A program made the translations under genes and the position numbers. A stretch of 62,600 bases of DNA from Phormidium ambiguum IAM M-71 (GTDB taxonomy: Bacteria > Cyanobacteriota > Cyanobacteriia > Cyanobacteriales > Aerosakkonemataceae): positions 1-62,600 of the forward strand of contig NZ_MRCE01000040.1 of assembly GCF_001904725.1 (NCBI RefSeq), in the 5' to 3' direction. The notes under the pieces are model-generated. The model worked only from the letters and a program-made list of their open reading frames with translations. It was not told the origin of the DNA and made no database searches. Below, piece after piece: positions 7,584-16,706 of this stretch (within the stretch, counting starts at the first letter, position 1; every line of letters starts with the position of its first letter).

Positions 7584-7751
7584 ATGGATTCTGTGGCGAG
7601 TAAATTACCAAGGATGATCGTTTACATAGAGCCAGAATTGCTTGAAAAAACACGGCTACTGGCTAAGAAGCAAAGGCGCTCAACATCTGCCTTGGTTTGT
7701 TATCTACTGGAGCAGGCTATCAAGGAAGATGAGCGTAAAAGCGATGACTAA
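7584..7751 (+). CDS. Ribbon-helix-helix protein (CopG-like)
   Basis: This 55-residue protein contains a short strand MIVYIEPELLEKTRLLAKKQ followed by RRSTSALVCYLLEQAIKED. That is the beta-alpha-alpha layout of a ribbon-helix-helix DNA-binding domain. The start ATG 7584 follows GGTGGA about 10 nt upstream. Its stop overlaps the start of the next gene, so they form a pair. It could be a copy-number or transcriptional regulator or an antitoxin; no recognised toxin adjoins. Confidence 0.7.
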   Translation: MDSVASKLPRMIVYIEPELLEKTRLLAKKQRRSTSALVCYLLEQAIKEDERKSDD

Positions 7752-8061
7752 TTTAAACGGAAGTTCTATTGAGCAACGATTGACTGAGATTGAAAACCAG
7801 ATAACCTTCATTAGAACCCAAATGGAGACAAATGGGAGATATATCCTTAGTCTCCCAAGGGTAAGCTCGCAATTGCTCGCAATTGCGAGCTTACACCAAC
7901 AAGCTTTAAGGGTTTCTCAACTAAATGCCGAAGCCCATCGAGCACAAATGCGAGAAATGCAAGCTGAAATCAGAGGAATCCAGACCGAAAATCAACGGAT
8001 TTTAAATTATTTGTTTGGTCAACAAAAATTAACATTCTCACCGAGCAAAACTCATGCCTAG
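7744..8061 (+). CDS. Short coiled-coil protein
   Basis: From ATG 7744, overlapping the end of the RHH gene, the product has 105 residues. It shows heptad-like helices: SIEQRLTEIENQITFIRTQM near residue 7 and LNAEAHRAQMREMQAEIRGI near 60. The open frame extends upstream to 7642, but the longer version reads through the RHH gene in another frame and lacks coding character. It has no membrane segment or catalytic motif. This is a common small cyanobacterial plasmid type, seemingly co-translated with the RHH protein. Function unknown. Confidence 0.55.
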   Translation: MTNLNGSSIEQRLTEIENQITFIRTQMETNGRYILSLPRVSSQLLAIASLHQQALRVSQLNAEAHRAQMREMQAEIRGIQTENQRILNYLFGQQKLTFSPSKTHA

Positions 8062-8125
8062 AAAGATAATTACCGTATTTTTTGACCCCGAATTAGACAG
8101 GCAGGGCAGGGGAAACGCGATCTAA
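8054..8125 (+). pseudogene. Possible remnant of a second RHH-like protein
   Basis: A 23-codon frame begins MPRKIITVFFDPELDRQGRG at an ATG overlapping the previous stop. Its start resembles the first strand of the RHH protein encoded at 7584. It stops before any helix could form, so it is either a very short peptide or a truncated gene. From here to 8315 I see nothing else beyond A-rich sequence and two near-repeats, GCAGCTACCA and GCAACTACCA. Confidence 0.3.
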
Positions 8126-8315
8126 TCTGGACATTACTACGCACTAACTACGGTTTCCCAAAAAAAAAGGCAGCTACCACAAATAGGGCAACTACCAAAG
8201 CTTTTAAAAGTCACCTTTGATCGTAGTTGTTTTGTCAACCTAAGTGTTAACGTCCTAAAAAATCTGTGGGCTGCCACCGTACTACTCCTAAAAACTACAA
8301 ACGTGGCACAGTCCT

Positions 8316-8582
8316 ATGACTAATTATAGTACTTATCTAGAGACAAGTAGTAAAAATACAAATAAATTTCTATCTGAAAACCGTAGATTAAGTAATTTTG
8401 ATTTTTGGGTAGCAAGACCGATCGCCCCATTGTTAACACACTTAATTGATGAAGTACCCAAACAAGAAACTAGAACTTGTCGCTATTGTTCGCAACCAGC
8501 AATTGTTCTAGTTGATGAGCATGATTATCAATGCCCTACTTGTGGCGATCGACTAGTGCGATTTGATATTAATTCCGAATAA
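8316..8582 (+). CDS. Zinc-ribbon protein upstream of the primase-helicase
   Basis: This 88-residue protein has a C-terminal zinc ribbon: CRYC near residue 53 and CPTC near residue 74, 17 residues apart. The N-terminal half is low-complexity and polar. It lies 81 nt before the primase-helicase gene on the same strand, so a role with nucleic acid during replication is plausible. No specific family is recognised. Confidence 0.6.
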   Translation: MTNYSTYLETSSKNTNKFLSENRRLSNFDFWVARPIAPLLTHLIDEVPKQETRTCRYCSQPAIVLVDEHDYQCPTCGDRLVRFDINSE

Positions 8583-8663
8583 AAAAACCTCTTAAATTTA
8601 GAGTCCCGCAACCCAGAAATAAGCAAATCAAAGAATCACAGGAAGATTTAAGAGGATAATACA

Positions 8664-11477
8664 ATGTTAGAACATTTTGAAAAAAAAGTAAATAATGGCA
8701 AAGGTTCCGAAGTTTCCCAGCACAATCCTTGCCCACTTTGCGCTAAAGAAGATTGGTGTTACATTTACCCAGATGGTAATGTTTGTTGTGGACGTACCGA
8801 TATTGCTCCCTCTGGTTGGAAGATTATCGGTAAAGGTAAGGACGATCGCAATATTTTCGCACTAATCCAAGACAAAGGTATCCAGATCGCGGATAGATTC
8901 AAAAAAGTACTACCATCAGTCACACGGAGAAGAAAGGCATCTAAAGCCGCTCCATTGCCGGATAAAATAGTTTTGGCTAAGGGCAGTATATCCAAGAGTG
9001 AGAAGAAGTTACACCACGATTCCAGGTTTGGCGAGTGCTACTTGACCATTTATAATTATTCCGAAGGCCGATCGGTCTACCGCTACGAATCGGTTGATGG
9101 TTCCAACTTACCAGGGAAGAAATCTCATAAAATCTGTCTACCATTTAGCAACGGCAAATTTGAAAAAGGCGATGAGATCTGGGAAGCTTATAGATTATAT
9201 GAGACATTAAAAGCACTGGACGAATGCCCAGGAAGTAACGCTGTGATTGCGGGTGAAGGCGAGAAAGTAGCTGATTGCTTCTGGGATGACTTGGAACTAG
9301 CAGCGATTACTTGGCAAGGTTCGGCTTGGACAGAGGATAGCATTAAACCAGCGATCGAACTATTAAAAGTCAGGAATGCTGCTTTAGTTTACCTACCAGA
9401 CAACGACCCACCCGGACTCAAAAAAGCTGAAAAACTGGCGAGAATTTGCGCTAATGTAGGTTTACCTTATATTCAAATCAATCAGCAAGACATCAACCCA
9501 GAGTGTAAAGATAGAGATGATATCGTTGACGCTTTCATGAGTATGGGAAAAGAAGGAACCTTAGCCCGAATAGAAGCCCAAATTAATCGAGTATTGGCAG
9601 ATTATCAAAACAAAATTGATAATGTTGCTAACGATGAAGGTAAGAAACAGAAATTACCACCAGCCGATATTATTGCCAAAGAAATCTGTGAAGATTACCG
9701 AGATAAACTCGCCTTTAATGACAAAACTAGCACTTGGATGCGTTACGGCGCAGACTTCACAGGTGTATGGAGTCCAGAAAGCGATCAGTTTATCGAGTCA
9801 ATTATTAGTAAGATATTGGATTCTAAAGGTATTACTGGGTATGGCAGCAATAGCTATGTTGTGAACGTAGTTAAAAAACTGCGACATGACTTAATAGAAA
9901 GGAACTGGACAGAGTTACCTACTAGTGAGTATCTGCCCTTTATCAATGGCGTTTTAAATCTCCAGACTGGGGAATTATTACCACATTCACCCGGATACAA
10001 ACTTACTTGGAGATTAGCCAGAGAGTACAACCAAACTGCTACCGATTGGTCAAAAATTAACGAATTTCTGACTCATTTAACTGGTGGTAATGAAAAACTA
10101 AAACATCTAATTATTTGCTACTGTGCCGCAGTTATTAAAGGGAGAAGTGACTTACAAAAATTTGTTCACTTAATCGGATTAGGCGGTACTGGCAAGGGTA
10201 CTATGGCGCGATTGATTACGGCATTAATTGGGCAAGAAAATGTATTAACAACTACAATGGAAGATTGGTGTGGTAACAGATTTGAAGGTGCTAATGCCCA
10301 CAATAAGCGGTTGGTAATTTTCCCAGATGAAGACAAGCAAACTGGTAAGCTAGGCAAGTTTTTATCACTGACTGGTGAAGATTTAATCAGAGCAGAAGAA
10401 AAGGGTAAAAAAGCCTTTTCTTTCAAATATACAGGCATGGTTTTAGTATGTTCAAATCTCCCAATATTTGTAGGAGATGCAGCATCTAGAGTTAAGCGAC
10501 GCTGCATTACAATACCTTGTAACAATGCGGTATTACCAAGTCAGAGAAGAAATTTAGAACAGGATTTTGAGCCAGAGTTAGCGGCATTCACTAACTACTT
10601 GCTATCTATTCCAGATGAAGAAGTTAAGCGCGTTTTACTGGGTTTAGAAGATATTCCAGAAGTGGGTTTAGAATTCTGGAAAAATCGGATCAGAGTAGAT
10701 TCTATTGCGGCTTGGTTGAACGATCGTGTAATCCCAGATCCCTTGGCTAAAACTGCGATTGGTTGTGATAAGAACGAAGGTGAAAGAGGTACTCCTACCA
10801 CATTATTTGGTAGTTATAGCTGGCATTGTAAAGGTACTGGTGATAATCCCAAATCTCACAAGAATTTCTCGCCTGATTTAATCGAATTGTGCCAATCAGT
10901 TTTAGGTTGGAAAGTCGAGAAAGAGGTAACTAAAACTGGTAAATTTATTAAGGGTATTAGACTTCGTGAAACTGGACGCGATGACAGCATTCCCACTCAC
11001 GAATATGAGTTAATGCAAGCCCTTAACTCAGTAGTAGAAGAACCAGAAGCGATCGCCACTACACCCGAACCCGAACCAATATCAACACCTCAACCCGAAC
11101 CTCAACCAATTACTGAGAATGCCACACAAACCGAGCAATTGATAGTTAATTTAGAGCAGTGTCAGTGGGAAGATAGTGCGGTAATTGTAGCGGCGGGTGA
11201 AAATGGAATTGATTTGGTGCTCGATGCGATCGCCTTTGCTCCCATTGAAAAACGAGGTAAATTGAGCCAACTGCTACAAAATTTTAATTACAACTGTCAG
11301 GAAGTGGTAGCTACTATCAGAAATGCTTTCAGTGCTGATTTGAGTGATGATGAAGTCAACTTTATTAAGGTAGGGTTACAGGATTTTGTCAGGGGTTACG
11401 GCGACGCAGGACGTAAAATCATCTGGCAGAAACTTAAAGTAGACGAGAAAAATTGGCTCAAGCAACTGCTTAAGTAA
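8664..11477 (+). CDS. D5-type primase-helicase, likely plasmid replication protein
   Basis: This 937-residue protein has the domain order of phage or plasmid primase-helicases. An N-terminal zinc motif, CPLC then CC at about residues 20-40, is followed by a TOPRIM-like region with the acidic YLPDNDPPG near residue 250. The D5_N-like segment FINGVLNLQTGELLPHSPGY lies near 430, and the SF3 helicase domain has Walker A GLGGTGKGT near 508 and FPDED near 555. Then comes SNLPIFVGDAASRVKRRCI, a sensor/arginine-finger region. The tail has a Pro/Glu/Thr-rich linker (PEPEPISTPQPEPQP). The ribosome-binding region AAGAGG precedes ATG 8664. It would unwind the origin and prime replication of this replicon. 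Confidence 0.8.
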   Translation: MLEHFEKKVNNGKGSEVSQHNPCPLCAKEDWCYIYPDGNVCCGRTDIAPSGWKIIGKGKDDRNIFALIQDKGIQIADRFKKVLPSVTRRRKASKAAPLPDKIVLAKGSISKSEKKLHHDSRFGECYLTIYNYSEGRSVYRYESVDGSNLPGKKSHKICLPFSNGKFEKGDEIWEAYRLYETLKALDECPGSNAVIAGEGEKVADCFWDDLELAAITWQGSAWTEDSIKPAIELLKVRNAALVYLPDNDPPGLKKAEKLARICANVGLPYIQINQQDINPECKDRDDIVDAFMSMGKEGTLARIEAQINRVLADYQNKIDNVANDEGKKQKLPPADIIAKEICEDYRDKLAFNDKTSTWMRYGADFTGVWSPESDQFIESIISKILDSKGITGYGSNSYVVNVVKKLRHDLIERNWTELPTSEYLPFINGVLNLQTGELLPHSPGYKLTWRLAREYNQTATDWSKINEFLTHLTGGNEKLKHLIICYCAAVIKGRSDLQKFVHLIGLGGTGKGTMARLITALIGQENVLTTTMEDWCGNRFEGANAHNKRLVIFPDEDKQTGKLGKFLSLTGEDLIRAEEKGKKAFSFKYTGMVLVCSNLPIFVGDAASRVKRRCITIPCNNAVLPSQRRNLEQDFEPELAAFTNYLLSIPDEEVKRVLLGLEDIPEVGLEFWKNRIRVDSIAAWLNDRVIPDPLAKTAIGCDKNEGERGTPTTLFGSYSWHCKGTGDNPKSHKNFSPDLIELCQSVLGWKVEKEVTKTGKFIKGIRLRETGRDDSIPTHEYELMQALNSVVEEPEAIATTPEPEPISTPQPEPQPITENATQTEQLIVNLEQCQWEDSAVIVAAGENGIDLVLDAIAFAPIEKRGKLSQLLQNFNYNCQEVVATIRNAFSADLSDDEVNFIKVGLQDFVRGYGDAGRKIIWQKLKVDEKNWLKQLLK

Positions 11478-11604
11478 CTAGCACTAGATGGTAGCTGCGA
11501 CTAAGTTAACTGACCATAATCTATAGGCAAAAACAATATTGCCTCAATTTCCCATCGAACTGTGGGAATCAAGTTAGAAGCGCTATCTATACTAAGTAAG
11601 CACT

Positions 11605-12864
11605 TTACAGATTCCTATAGATTTCCTGGTTAACTTCCTTGAGAAAATCAGTTAAGACATTTTTATAATTATTGTCCTTGATTGAACTTGTTTTAACGTT
11701 GATAAAGTCAAGTGTTATCATGGCAATTCTCAGGTATTTAAGGACAGTCTGATAATCTTCCTTCCCAATCAAGGCATCAGCAGCTAAAGTGGAGGCATTA
11801 TACAAATCACTGTAATAATTACGAATTTTTAATCCTCTGGCGATAAGTTCATCAAACTCAGCCCATGTCAAGGGAGCAATAGATTTTTTTGTACCGAGAG
11901 CTTGGTCTTTATTTTTATGAGCAATAATATTCCCTCTGAGTTGAATTAACTTATTAACCAAAGGGTCTTTTTTACTGACAATTTTTAAATCCTTTCCTAG
12001 CTGTTCTGGGGTTGGGATTCTGTTTCTTTGAGATAGCCTTTCAACGTAAGAATTATCTTTGAGACGTTCTCGAAACTTTGAAGTTTCAAAGATGCTTAGA
12101 TTATCCTGGATAAATTTTATTAAAGTCTCAAGGTGTATTCCTCGATTATCTTGGTCGTAAACTCTAGATAAAGCCAGAATACTTGATTCTTGGAGAGCAT
12201 CAAGTGTAATTTGCCAAAATGCTACAGATTGGTTCATCTCTCTGGAATATTCTGGAACTAAGTTATGCAGGTTTCTGTATAATTCCGACTGATATTTAGC
12301 ATCAGCCAAGTCATTAGTTACTTCCGCCAATAATTTTTCAAATTTTTGTGTTGCTTCTGTCATAATTGAATCCTTAAGTTTAGCTAGATTAATGACAATA
12401 TTGCTCACCCTATAGTTAACATCATTGATATCTTGTCGAGAAAATTCTTCTGGAAACGGTTGATGAATAATTCTTGCGTCATAGCTATCGTCAGGCTTTA
12501 ATTGTTTGCGAATTCCGAAATACAAAGAGCCTCTGTGGTCGTAAATATCCAGCAAATAATCAAATTTCTGTTCTGCTTTACTGACTTCTAGGAAAAATGG
12601 GAAAGAAAAAGACCCTTTCCAATCATCAAAAAATTTGCCACTTGACCCGCATAATTTCTCCAACGTCACATAAACTTGAGCCAGATTTAAGCTTGAGCTT
12701 CTGTCTCTTAAATAGAGATATAAGCTTAGATAAAAACCATAATCATCAGCGATCGCCAGACTGTTTTTCCAAAGTTCATAATACTGACTATCATCGAGTC
12801 GAGAAAGTCTGTAATGCTTTCCATTGAATTCGATATTAATAACATTATCTTGGCTTTGGTTCAT
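11605..12864 (-). CDS. AbiU2/HEPN-like protein
   Basis: The 419-residue protein has an N-terminal alpha/beta half that I do not recognise. A helical C-terminal half, from about residue 175, contains QKFEKLLAEVTNDLADAKYQ and SVAFWQITLDALQESSILALSRVYD, then KLIQLRGNIIAHKNKDQA near 315. The last segment, an Arg-x5-His motif, fits the HEPN superfamily, and the helical layout resembles AbiU2-type proteins. Members are often RNases linked to abortive infection, but many are uncharacterised. It stands alone on the minus strand between the replication gene and the PIN-like pair. A defence role is inference. Confidence 0.55.
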   Translation of the reverse strand: MNQSQDNVINIEFNGKHYRLSRLDDSQYYELWKNSLAIADDYGFYLSLYLYLRDRSSSLNLAQVYVTLEKLCGSSGKFFDDWKGSFSFPFFLEVSKAEQKFDYLLDIYDHRGSLYFGIRKQLKPDDSYDARIIHQPFPEEFSRQDINDVNYRVSNIVINLAKLKDSIMTEATQKFEKLLAEVTNDLADAKYQSELYRNLHNLVPEYSREMNQSVAFWQITLDALQESSILALSRVYDQDNRGIHLETLIKFIQDNLSIFETSKFRERLKDNSYVERLSQRNRIPTPEQLGKDLKIVSKKDPLVNKLIQLRGNIIAHKNKDQALGTKKSIAPLTWAEFDELIARGLKIRNYYSDLYNASTLAADALIGKEDYQTVLKYLRIAMITLDFINVKTSSIKDNNYKNVLTDFLKEVNQEIYRNL

Positions 12865-13098
12865 CAGGAGTTTATGCGCGATAATTCAGGAGATGCAATT
12901 AAACCTAACAGTTTTATTGCTATCCTAATGGTAGCAAGAAGAAAACTGCAACCATTTGATTAACGCTCCGCGTGAGACTGTGGCTCGAATTACCCTAGAA
13001 GTACCGTCCTCACGAAGTTGACCAACTGGCAATCCTGTGCTTATTGCTCCTAAATTGCCATTAAATATGTAAAACTACTTCTTTTAGGTAAATAAACA

Positions 13099-13509
13099 AT
13101 GAGTATTGAACAGAACGTACTAGAAATTTCCGGCTTAATTTTCACCAAAACTATCTTAGGAGATTTGCAAAAACTCCAGCAATATTCGAGAGAACCAATG
13201 GCAGCTATTTATGCAGATAACCTCCTGCGAACTATGCGAACTATGCGAGATAAATTACCTTTTGATCCTTACACAGAAGTAGTAATGGCTCTCCATGATG
13301 CTATAGCTTTTCAAAACCAATGGATTGACTACAATGCCAATCAGTACCAGGGAGTTTATGAGCTACTGACATCCTTAGTCGAACGAGAAAAACTCAACAA
13401 CGATGAAGTCTCTTCAGCAATTTTAACCTTAGAAAACTTAGGCTTCGATACCCTACCCTTTGGAGGAGAACTTGACTTCACTACCGCTCAGGATGAAAAC
13501 GAAGAATAA
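13099..13509 (+). CDS. Small acidic protein, partner of the PIN-like gene
   Basis: This 136-residue helical protein has no recognised domain. Notable stretches are ILGDLQKLQQYSREPMAAIY near residue 22 and LVEREKLNNDEVSSAILTLE near 95. It has an acidic C-terminus. It lies 6 nt before the PIN-like gene on the same strand, which suggests co-translation, as for an antitoxin or subunit of that protein. That role is inferred only from position and size. Confidence 0.5.
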   Translation: MSIEQNVLEISGLIFTKTILGDLQKLQQYSREPMAAIYADNLLRTMRTMRDKLPFDPYTEVVMALHDAIAFQNQWIDYNANQYQGVYELLTSLVEREKLNNDEVSSAILTLENLGFDTLPFGGELDFTTAQDENEE

Positions 13510-13515
13510 CAAAAC

Positions 13516-14385
13516 ATGGAAGATAAATCTATTCCGCAACACTTTTTAGACACTTCAGTTGCACGTTCCCTGCTTTTAGGTACACAAGCCTATAAGCAGT
13601 ATTTTCAGTCCCAATTTGGCGACCAATCGCCAAACATTTCCAACTACGTCCAAATGGAAATGAAGCGAAGTTATTTAATCAATCTAATTTCCTTCTACTT
13701 TGTACTGCGCCTAGAAACTATCAATAGTATTGGAGATGCCATTGTTCTATGGAGCAATAGATTTAAAACAAGCGAACTTAAGGCAATATTACAGCTGATT
13801 CCCCAACTTTTTAGCACTCATCAACTAGACTTTACCAGTTCGTCGGATAAAGAAAAAGCACTGTCTATTTTGGGAATTTATATCAAACGATTTGAACTTA
13901 TACTCAGGAAAAAGTTTACCAACACTAACCAAGATTCAACCGCCTGTACCCGTGCTCAAGTTCCTCTCAGAGTTGAGTTAAGGAATATGGCTGACGGGTT
14001 AAAGCAGTTTGCCGATGAATTTGGAGATGTAGAAACTTGTCGGAATCAATGTCAAATAGATGAGTTTCTTTTATCACGCTATTCTACAGAAATTGAAGCC
14101 TATATTCAACAAGCATCTCAACTTCCGAACAACAAAAATACCAGGGGATTTATCAAAATTGCCAACAATTTAAAAGAAATAAGAGAGCAAGGTGCGAGTG
14201 CTTGTGACTGTAAACGCTGCGAAAAGATTGGAGATGTTGTCATTGCCTTAGATGCACCCCGCACGATGCAATTGGAACATACTGATAATTCTTTTGATTA
14301 TTTATGTCCGCCGATTAACCAACCTCATTGTAAACATCCTTCAGAAACTCAAATAGTGATCAATAAATCAGGTGATAATTTCTAA
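13516..14385 (+). CDS. PIN-like nuclease domain protein
   Basis: The 289-residue protein starts HFLDTSVARSLLLGT, the first strand and Asp of a PIN domain. It closes with GDVVIALDAPRTMQLEHTDN followed by SFDYLC, matching the final Asp-bearing strands of that fold. The middle is helical, with a Cys-rich patch ACDCKRCEKIG near 237. PIN domains are metal-dependent RNases, commonly toxins or defence effectors. The preceding small gene and the following interrupted gene probably form one operon with it. The PIN call rests on the ends of the protein only; the central acidic residues were not mapped. Confidence 0.5.
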   Translation: MEDKSIPQHFLDTSVARSLLLGTQAYKQYFQSQFGDQSPNISNYVQMEMKRSYLINLISFYFVLRLETINSIGDAIVLWSNRFKTSELKAILQLIPQLFSTHQLDFTSSSDKEKALSILGIYIKRFELILRKKFTNTNQDSTACTRAQVPLRVELRNMADGLKQFADEFGDVETCRNQCQIDEFLLSRYSTEIEAYIQQASQLPNNKNTRGFIKIANNLKEIREQGASACDCKRCEKIGDVVIALDAPRTMQLEHTDNSFDYLCPPINQPHCKHPSETQIVINKSGDNF

Positions 14386-14397
14386 GAGTAACCGTGA

Positions 14398-14466
14398 ATG
14401 CCAAAATCCCAAAAACTTGAACAAATCCAACAAACACTCAATCAACTACGAGACAACCCTCAGTAA
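14398..14466 (+). pseudogene. 5' fragment of a gene split by the TnpB element
   Basis: A 22-codon frame, MPKSQKLEQIQQTLNQLRDN then PQ, begins 12 nt after the PIN-like gene and stops inside the left-end hairpin of the TnpB element. Its reading frame can be joined to the open frame after the element at QEQWTLG, so it is probably the N-terminus of the 179-codon frame at 15656. Confidence 0.5.
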
Positions 14467-15651
14467 GGGCTATATAATGATACCATTAATATTATGAAAA
14501 CCCTAAAGTTTAAGCTATACCAACACAAAAGAAATCGATACCTCAAAAAAGCGATTAACGCTGCGGGAGCGATCTATAACCATTGCATCGCACTCCATAA
14601 ACGTTATTACCAAATGTGGGGTAAACATTTGAATTGTGCTAAACTTCAGGCTCATATTGCCAAACTGCGAAAACGTAAACCATTCTGGCAATTAGTGGGT
14701 TCTCAAGCAGTGCAAGATATCTGCCAACGAATTGAGAAAGCGTACCAATTGTTCTTTAAACACAACAAAAAAGGAGTTATACCACCGGGATTCAAGAAGG
14801 TCAAGAAGTATAAATCGTTCACTCTCAAACAAGCCGGATATAAGTTTTTAGGTGGCAATCGAGTTAGGATTGGAGAACGAGTCTATCAATACTGGAATAA
14901 GAGAGAAATTGAGGGAAAAGTTAAAACTCTGACCATTAAGAGAACTCCATTAGGAGAGCTATTTATGGTCGTAGTAGTTGACACTTCTGAACCAACAGTC
15001 AAGTTCGAGACAGGTAAAATTGCTGGATTTGATTTCGGTTTGAAGACATTCCTCACTTTATTTGATGGGGCAAAATTTGAGAAAATCGCCTCACCTGAAT
15101 TCTTTAAGTGTTCGCTAAAAGCAATAGCCAAAGCATCAAAAAATCATTCCAAAAAACAGAAGAATTCCGCGAATAGGGAACGAGCTAGAAAGCATTTAGT
15201 CCGTCAGTATGAGGCTGTGACTAATCGGAGACAAGACTGGTTCTGGAAATTAGCTCACAACCTAACTGATAAATTTGATGTCCTCTGTTTTGAAAGTCTC
15301 AACCTCAAGGGAATGCAACGACTCTGGGGACGAAAAATATCAGATTTAGCTTTCCGAGAATTTCTGCAAATATTGGAGTGGGTTGCCCAAAAGAAGGGTA
15401 AAAAAGTTATCTATATTGACCAGTGGTATCCCTCCAGTAAAACCTGTTCTCATTGCCAACATTTGTTAGACAGTATTGATTTGTCGGTTAGAGAGTGGCG
15501 TTGTCCGTCCTGTCAAACAATTAATGGACGTGATGAAAATGCGGCGCGAAACATTTATGCAGTTGGGGCATCAACTGTTGGGTTAGGTGATGTAAGTCGG
15601 GTACTACCTGCTATTACTGTTTGAGCCTAGAATCCGCCGAATTCAATTCGG
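14457..15651 (+). mobile_element. IS200/IS605-type element carrying only tnpB
   Basis: The left end has a hairpin, CCCT CAGTA AGGG, at 14457-14469. The right end has a hairpin, CCGAATT C AATTCGG, at 15637-15651. Between them is a single tnpB gene with no tnpA. Small subterminal hairpins and absence of inverted repeats fit this family. The exact ends were not determined. It interrupts a gene of the PIN-like operon. Confidence 0.65.
14494..15624 (+). CDS. tnpB: TnpB RNA-guided nuclease of an IS605-family element
   Basis: This 376-residue protein has the full TnpB layout. The N-terminal region begins MKTLKFKLYQHKRNRYLKKA. The RuvC-I strand IAGFDFGLKTFLTLF is near residue 175 (Asp), and RuvC-II FESLNLKGM near 268 (Glu). 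A four-Cys zinc finger, CSHC and CPSC, spans about 325-350, and RuvC-III GRDENAARNI (Asp) follows it. All three acidic residues are present, so it looks intact. TnpB cuts DNA guided by an RNA from the element's right end. That RNA would cover the 3' end of the gene and the hairpin at 15637-15651, with the guide in the flanking sequence from about 15652. Confidence 0.9.
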   Translation: MKTLKFKLYQHKRNRYLKKAINAAGAIYNHCIALHKRYYQMWGKHLNCAKLQAHIAKLRKRKPFWQLVGSQAVQDICQRIEKAYQLFFKHNKKGVIPPGFKKVKKYKSFTLKQAGYKFLGGNRVRIGERVYQYWNKREIEGKVKTLTIKRTPLGELFMVVVVDTSEPTVKFETGKIAGFDFGLKTFLTLFDGAKFEKIASPEFFKCSLKAIAKASKNHSKKQKNSANRERARKHLVRQYEAVTNRRQDWFWKLAHNLTDKFDVLCFESLNLKGMQRLWGRKISDLAFREFLQILEWVAQKKGKKVIYIDQWYPSSKTCSHCQHLLDSIDLSVREWRCPSCQTINGRDENAARNIYAVGASTVGLGDVSRVLPAITV

Positions 15652-15655
15652 GGGA

Positions 15656-16195
15656 GTGTGTCAAGAACAGTGGACTTTAGGAATGTCAATGCCCTCTAGT
15701 CCCCAGTTGTATGAAAAATTATCTAGTTTTCGTTGCAATGATGGCGAAGGCAGTGGCATCCAAGTCCAGTTGTTAGATGAGCAACGCCAAGGTTCATATT
15801 GGTTACTCTTAGAAATTACCGCCTATATCGACTATGAAATAGTAGAAAAAATTCAAGGATTGCGCCCTTTACCTTGGGAACGGGCAGCAGAAGATGAAGA
15901 GGAAGAAGACTATGAAGATGAGGGAGATTACGGTTATGGCAGAGGTGGTGTTTCCAATTTCGACGAAACGTTAGCACAATTAACTAACTGTATTCGAGAA
16001 GACGTGCAACGTGGAGATTATCGGGCTTTGTATTTGGCTTGGGACAGATTGCACCTACCAGATGATAATCCAAAAGATTATGCTAACCCAGAAGATGCTC
16101 CTGGCAATCCCGGTTCACCTCCAAAGGGAATGAATCGCTTGCCAACTTACTTGCTTTTATTTAAGCGAATGTTGCTGCCATCTGATGAGCGTTAA
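15656..16195 (+). pseudogene. 3' part of an acidic protein gene split by the TnpB element
   Basis: The open frame can start at GTG 15656 and gives 179 residues, but that start lies right at the element end, so it is probably the body of a gene whose N-terminus is at 14398. It has an acidic patch, EEEEDYEDEGDYGYGRGG near residue 80, and ends SPPKGMNRLPTYLLLFKRML. No enzymatic motif is seen. The position after the PIN-like gene suggests a third component of that system, now likely inactivated unless the short frame is translated or the element excises. Confidence 0.5.
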
Positions 16196-16315
16196 TGTTG
16201 AGTAACTTAAGCTTTTAATTGTGAAGAGCAAGTTGGCAATGGGCTACAAAAAGGCAAGGAAAGAATACAAAAGACTAACGGGAAAATAGCAAAGCTGGAT
16301 ACACGGCTGGCTTGG

Positions 16316-16603
16316 CTAATAAATTCCTAAAAAGTTTTTACCAAACCATCTAGGCAAGTAGCCAATTACAAGCCCAAGAGCAAATGTAGAAACTAAACAA
16401 CTTAGCATCATGTAAGGTAGCTCTTGAGTAGAAAGCGGTGAAAGTTGGGTTAATAAAACTAAAGGAATTGCAATAAATAAGGAAAAGTCCCGCCATTCAA
16501 ACCCAGTTTTAACAGCACTAATAAAAAGCACTATTAAGAATGGATAGAAGTAGGGCAGCAAGCTGACTAGAAAAATTTGCGTTGGATCGCCAAGAGCCGA
16601 CAT
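16316..16603 (-). CDS. Small three-segment membrane protein
   Basis: The 95-residue protein is largely hydrophobic, with segments at about residues 9-30 (IFLVSLLPYFYPFLIVLFIS), 40-55 (FSLFIAIPLVLLTQL) and 63-83 (YMMLSCLVSTFALGLVIGYL). It lies on the same strand after a NACHT fragment. No family is recognised. A membrane effector or accessory of the lost NACHT system is possible but unproven. Confidence 0.5.
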   Translation of the reverse strand: MSALGDPTQIFLVSLLPYFYPFLIVLFISAVKTGFEWRDFSLFIAIPLVLLTQLSPLSTQELPYMMLSCLVSTFALGLVIGYLPRWFGKNFLGIY

Positions 16604-16706
16604 AATTTACTGGTATGCTGATTGAGATACTACCGGAGTATCTGCAACAGGAATTTTTGAAGATGCAGGAAGCAACGTAACTTTAGCGTCGCCTACCATT
16701 CATCTT

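Noticed and set aside
14494-15624. TnpB gene considered as a Cas12-type effector
   Set aside because: The length of 376 residues, the terminal hairpins and the lack of any CRISPR array fit an ordinary transposon TnpB.
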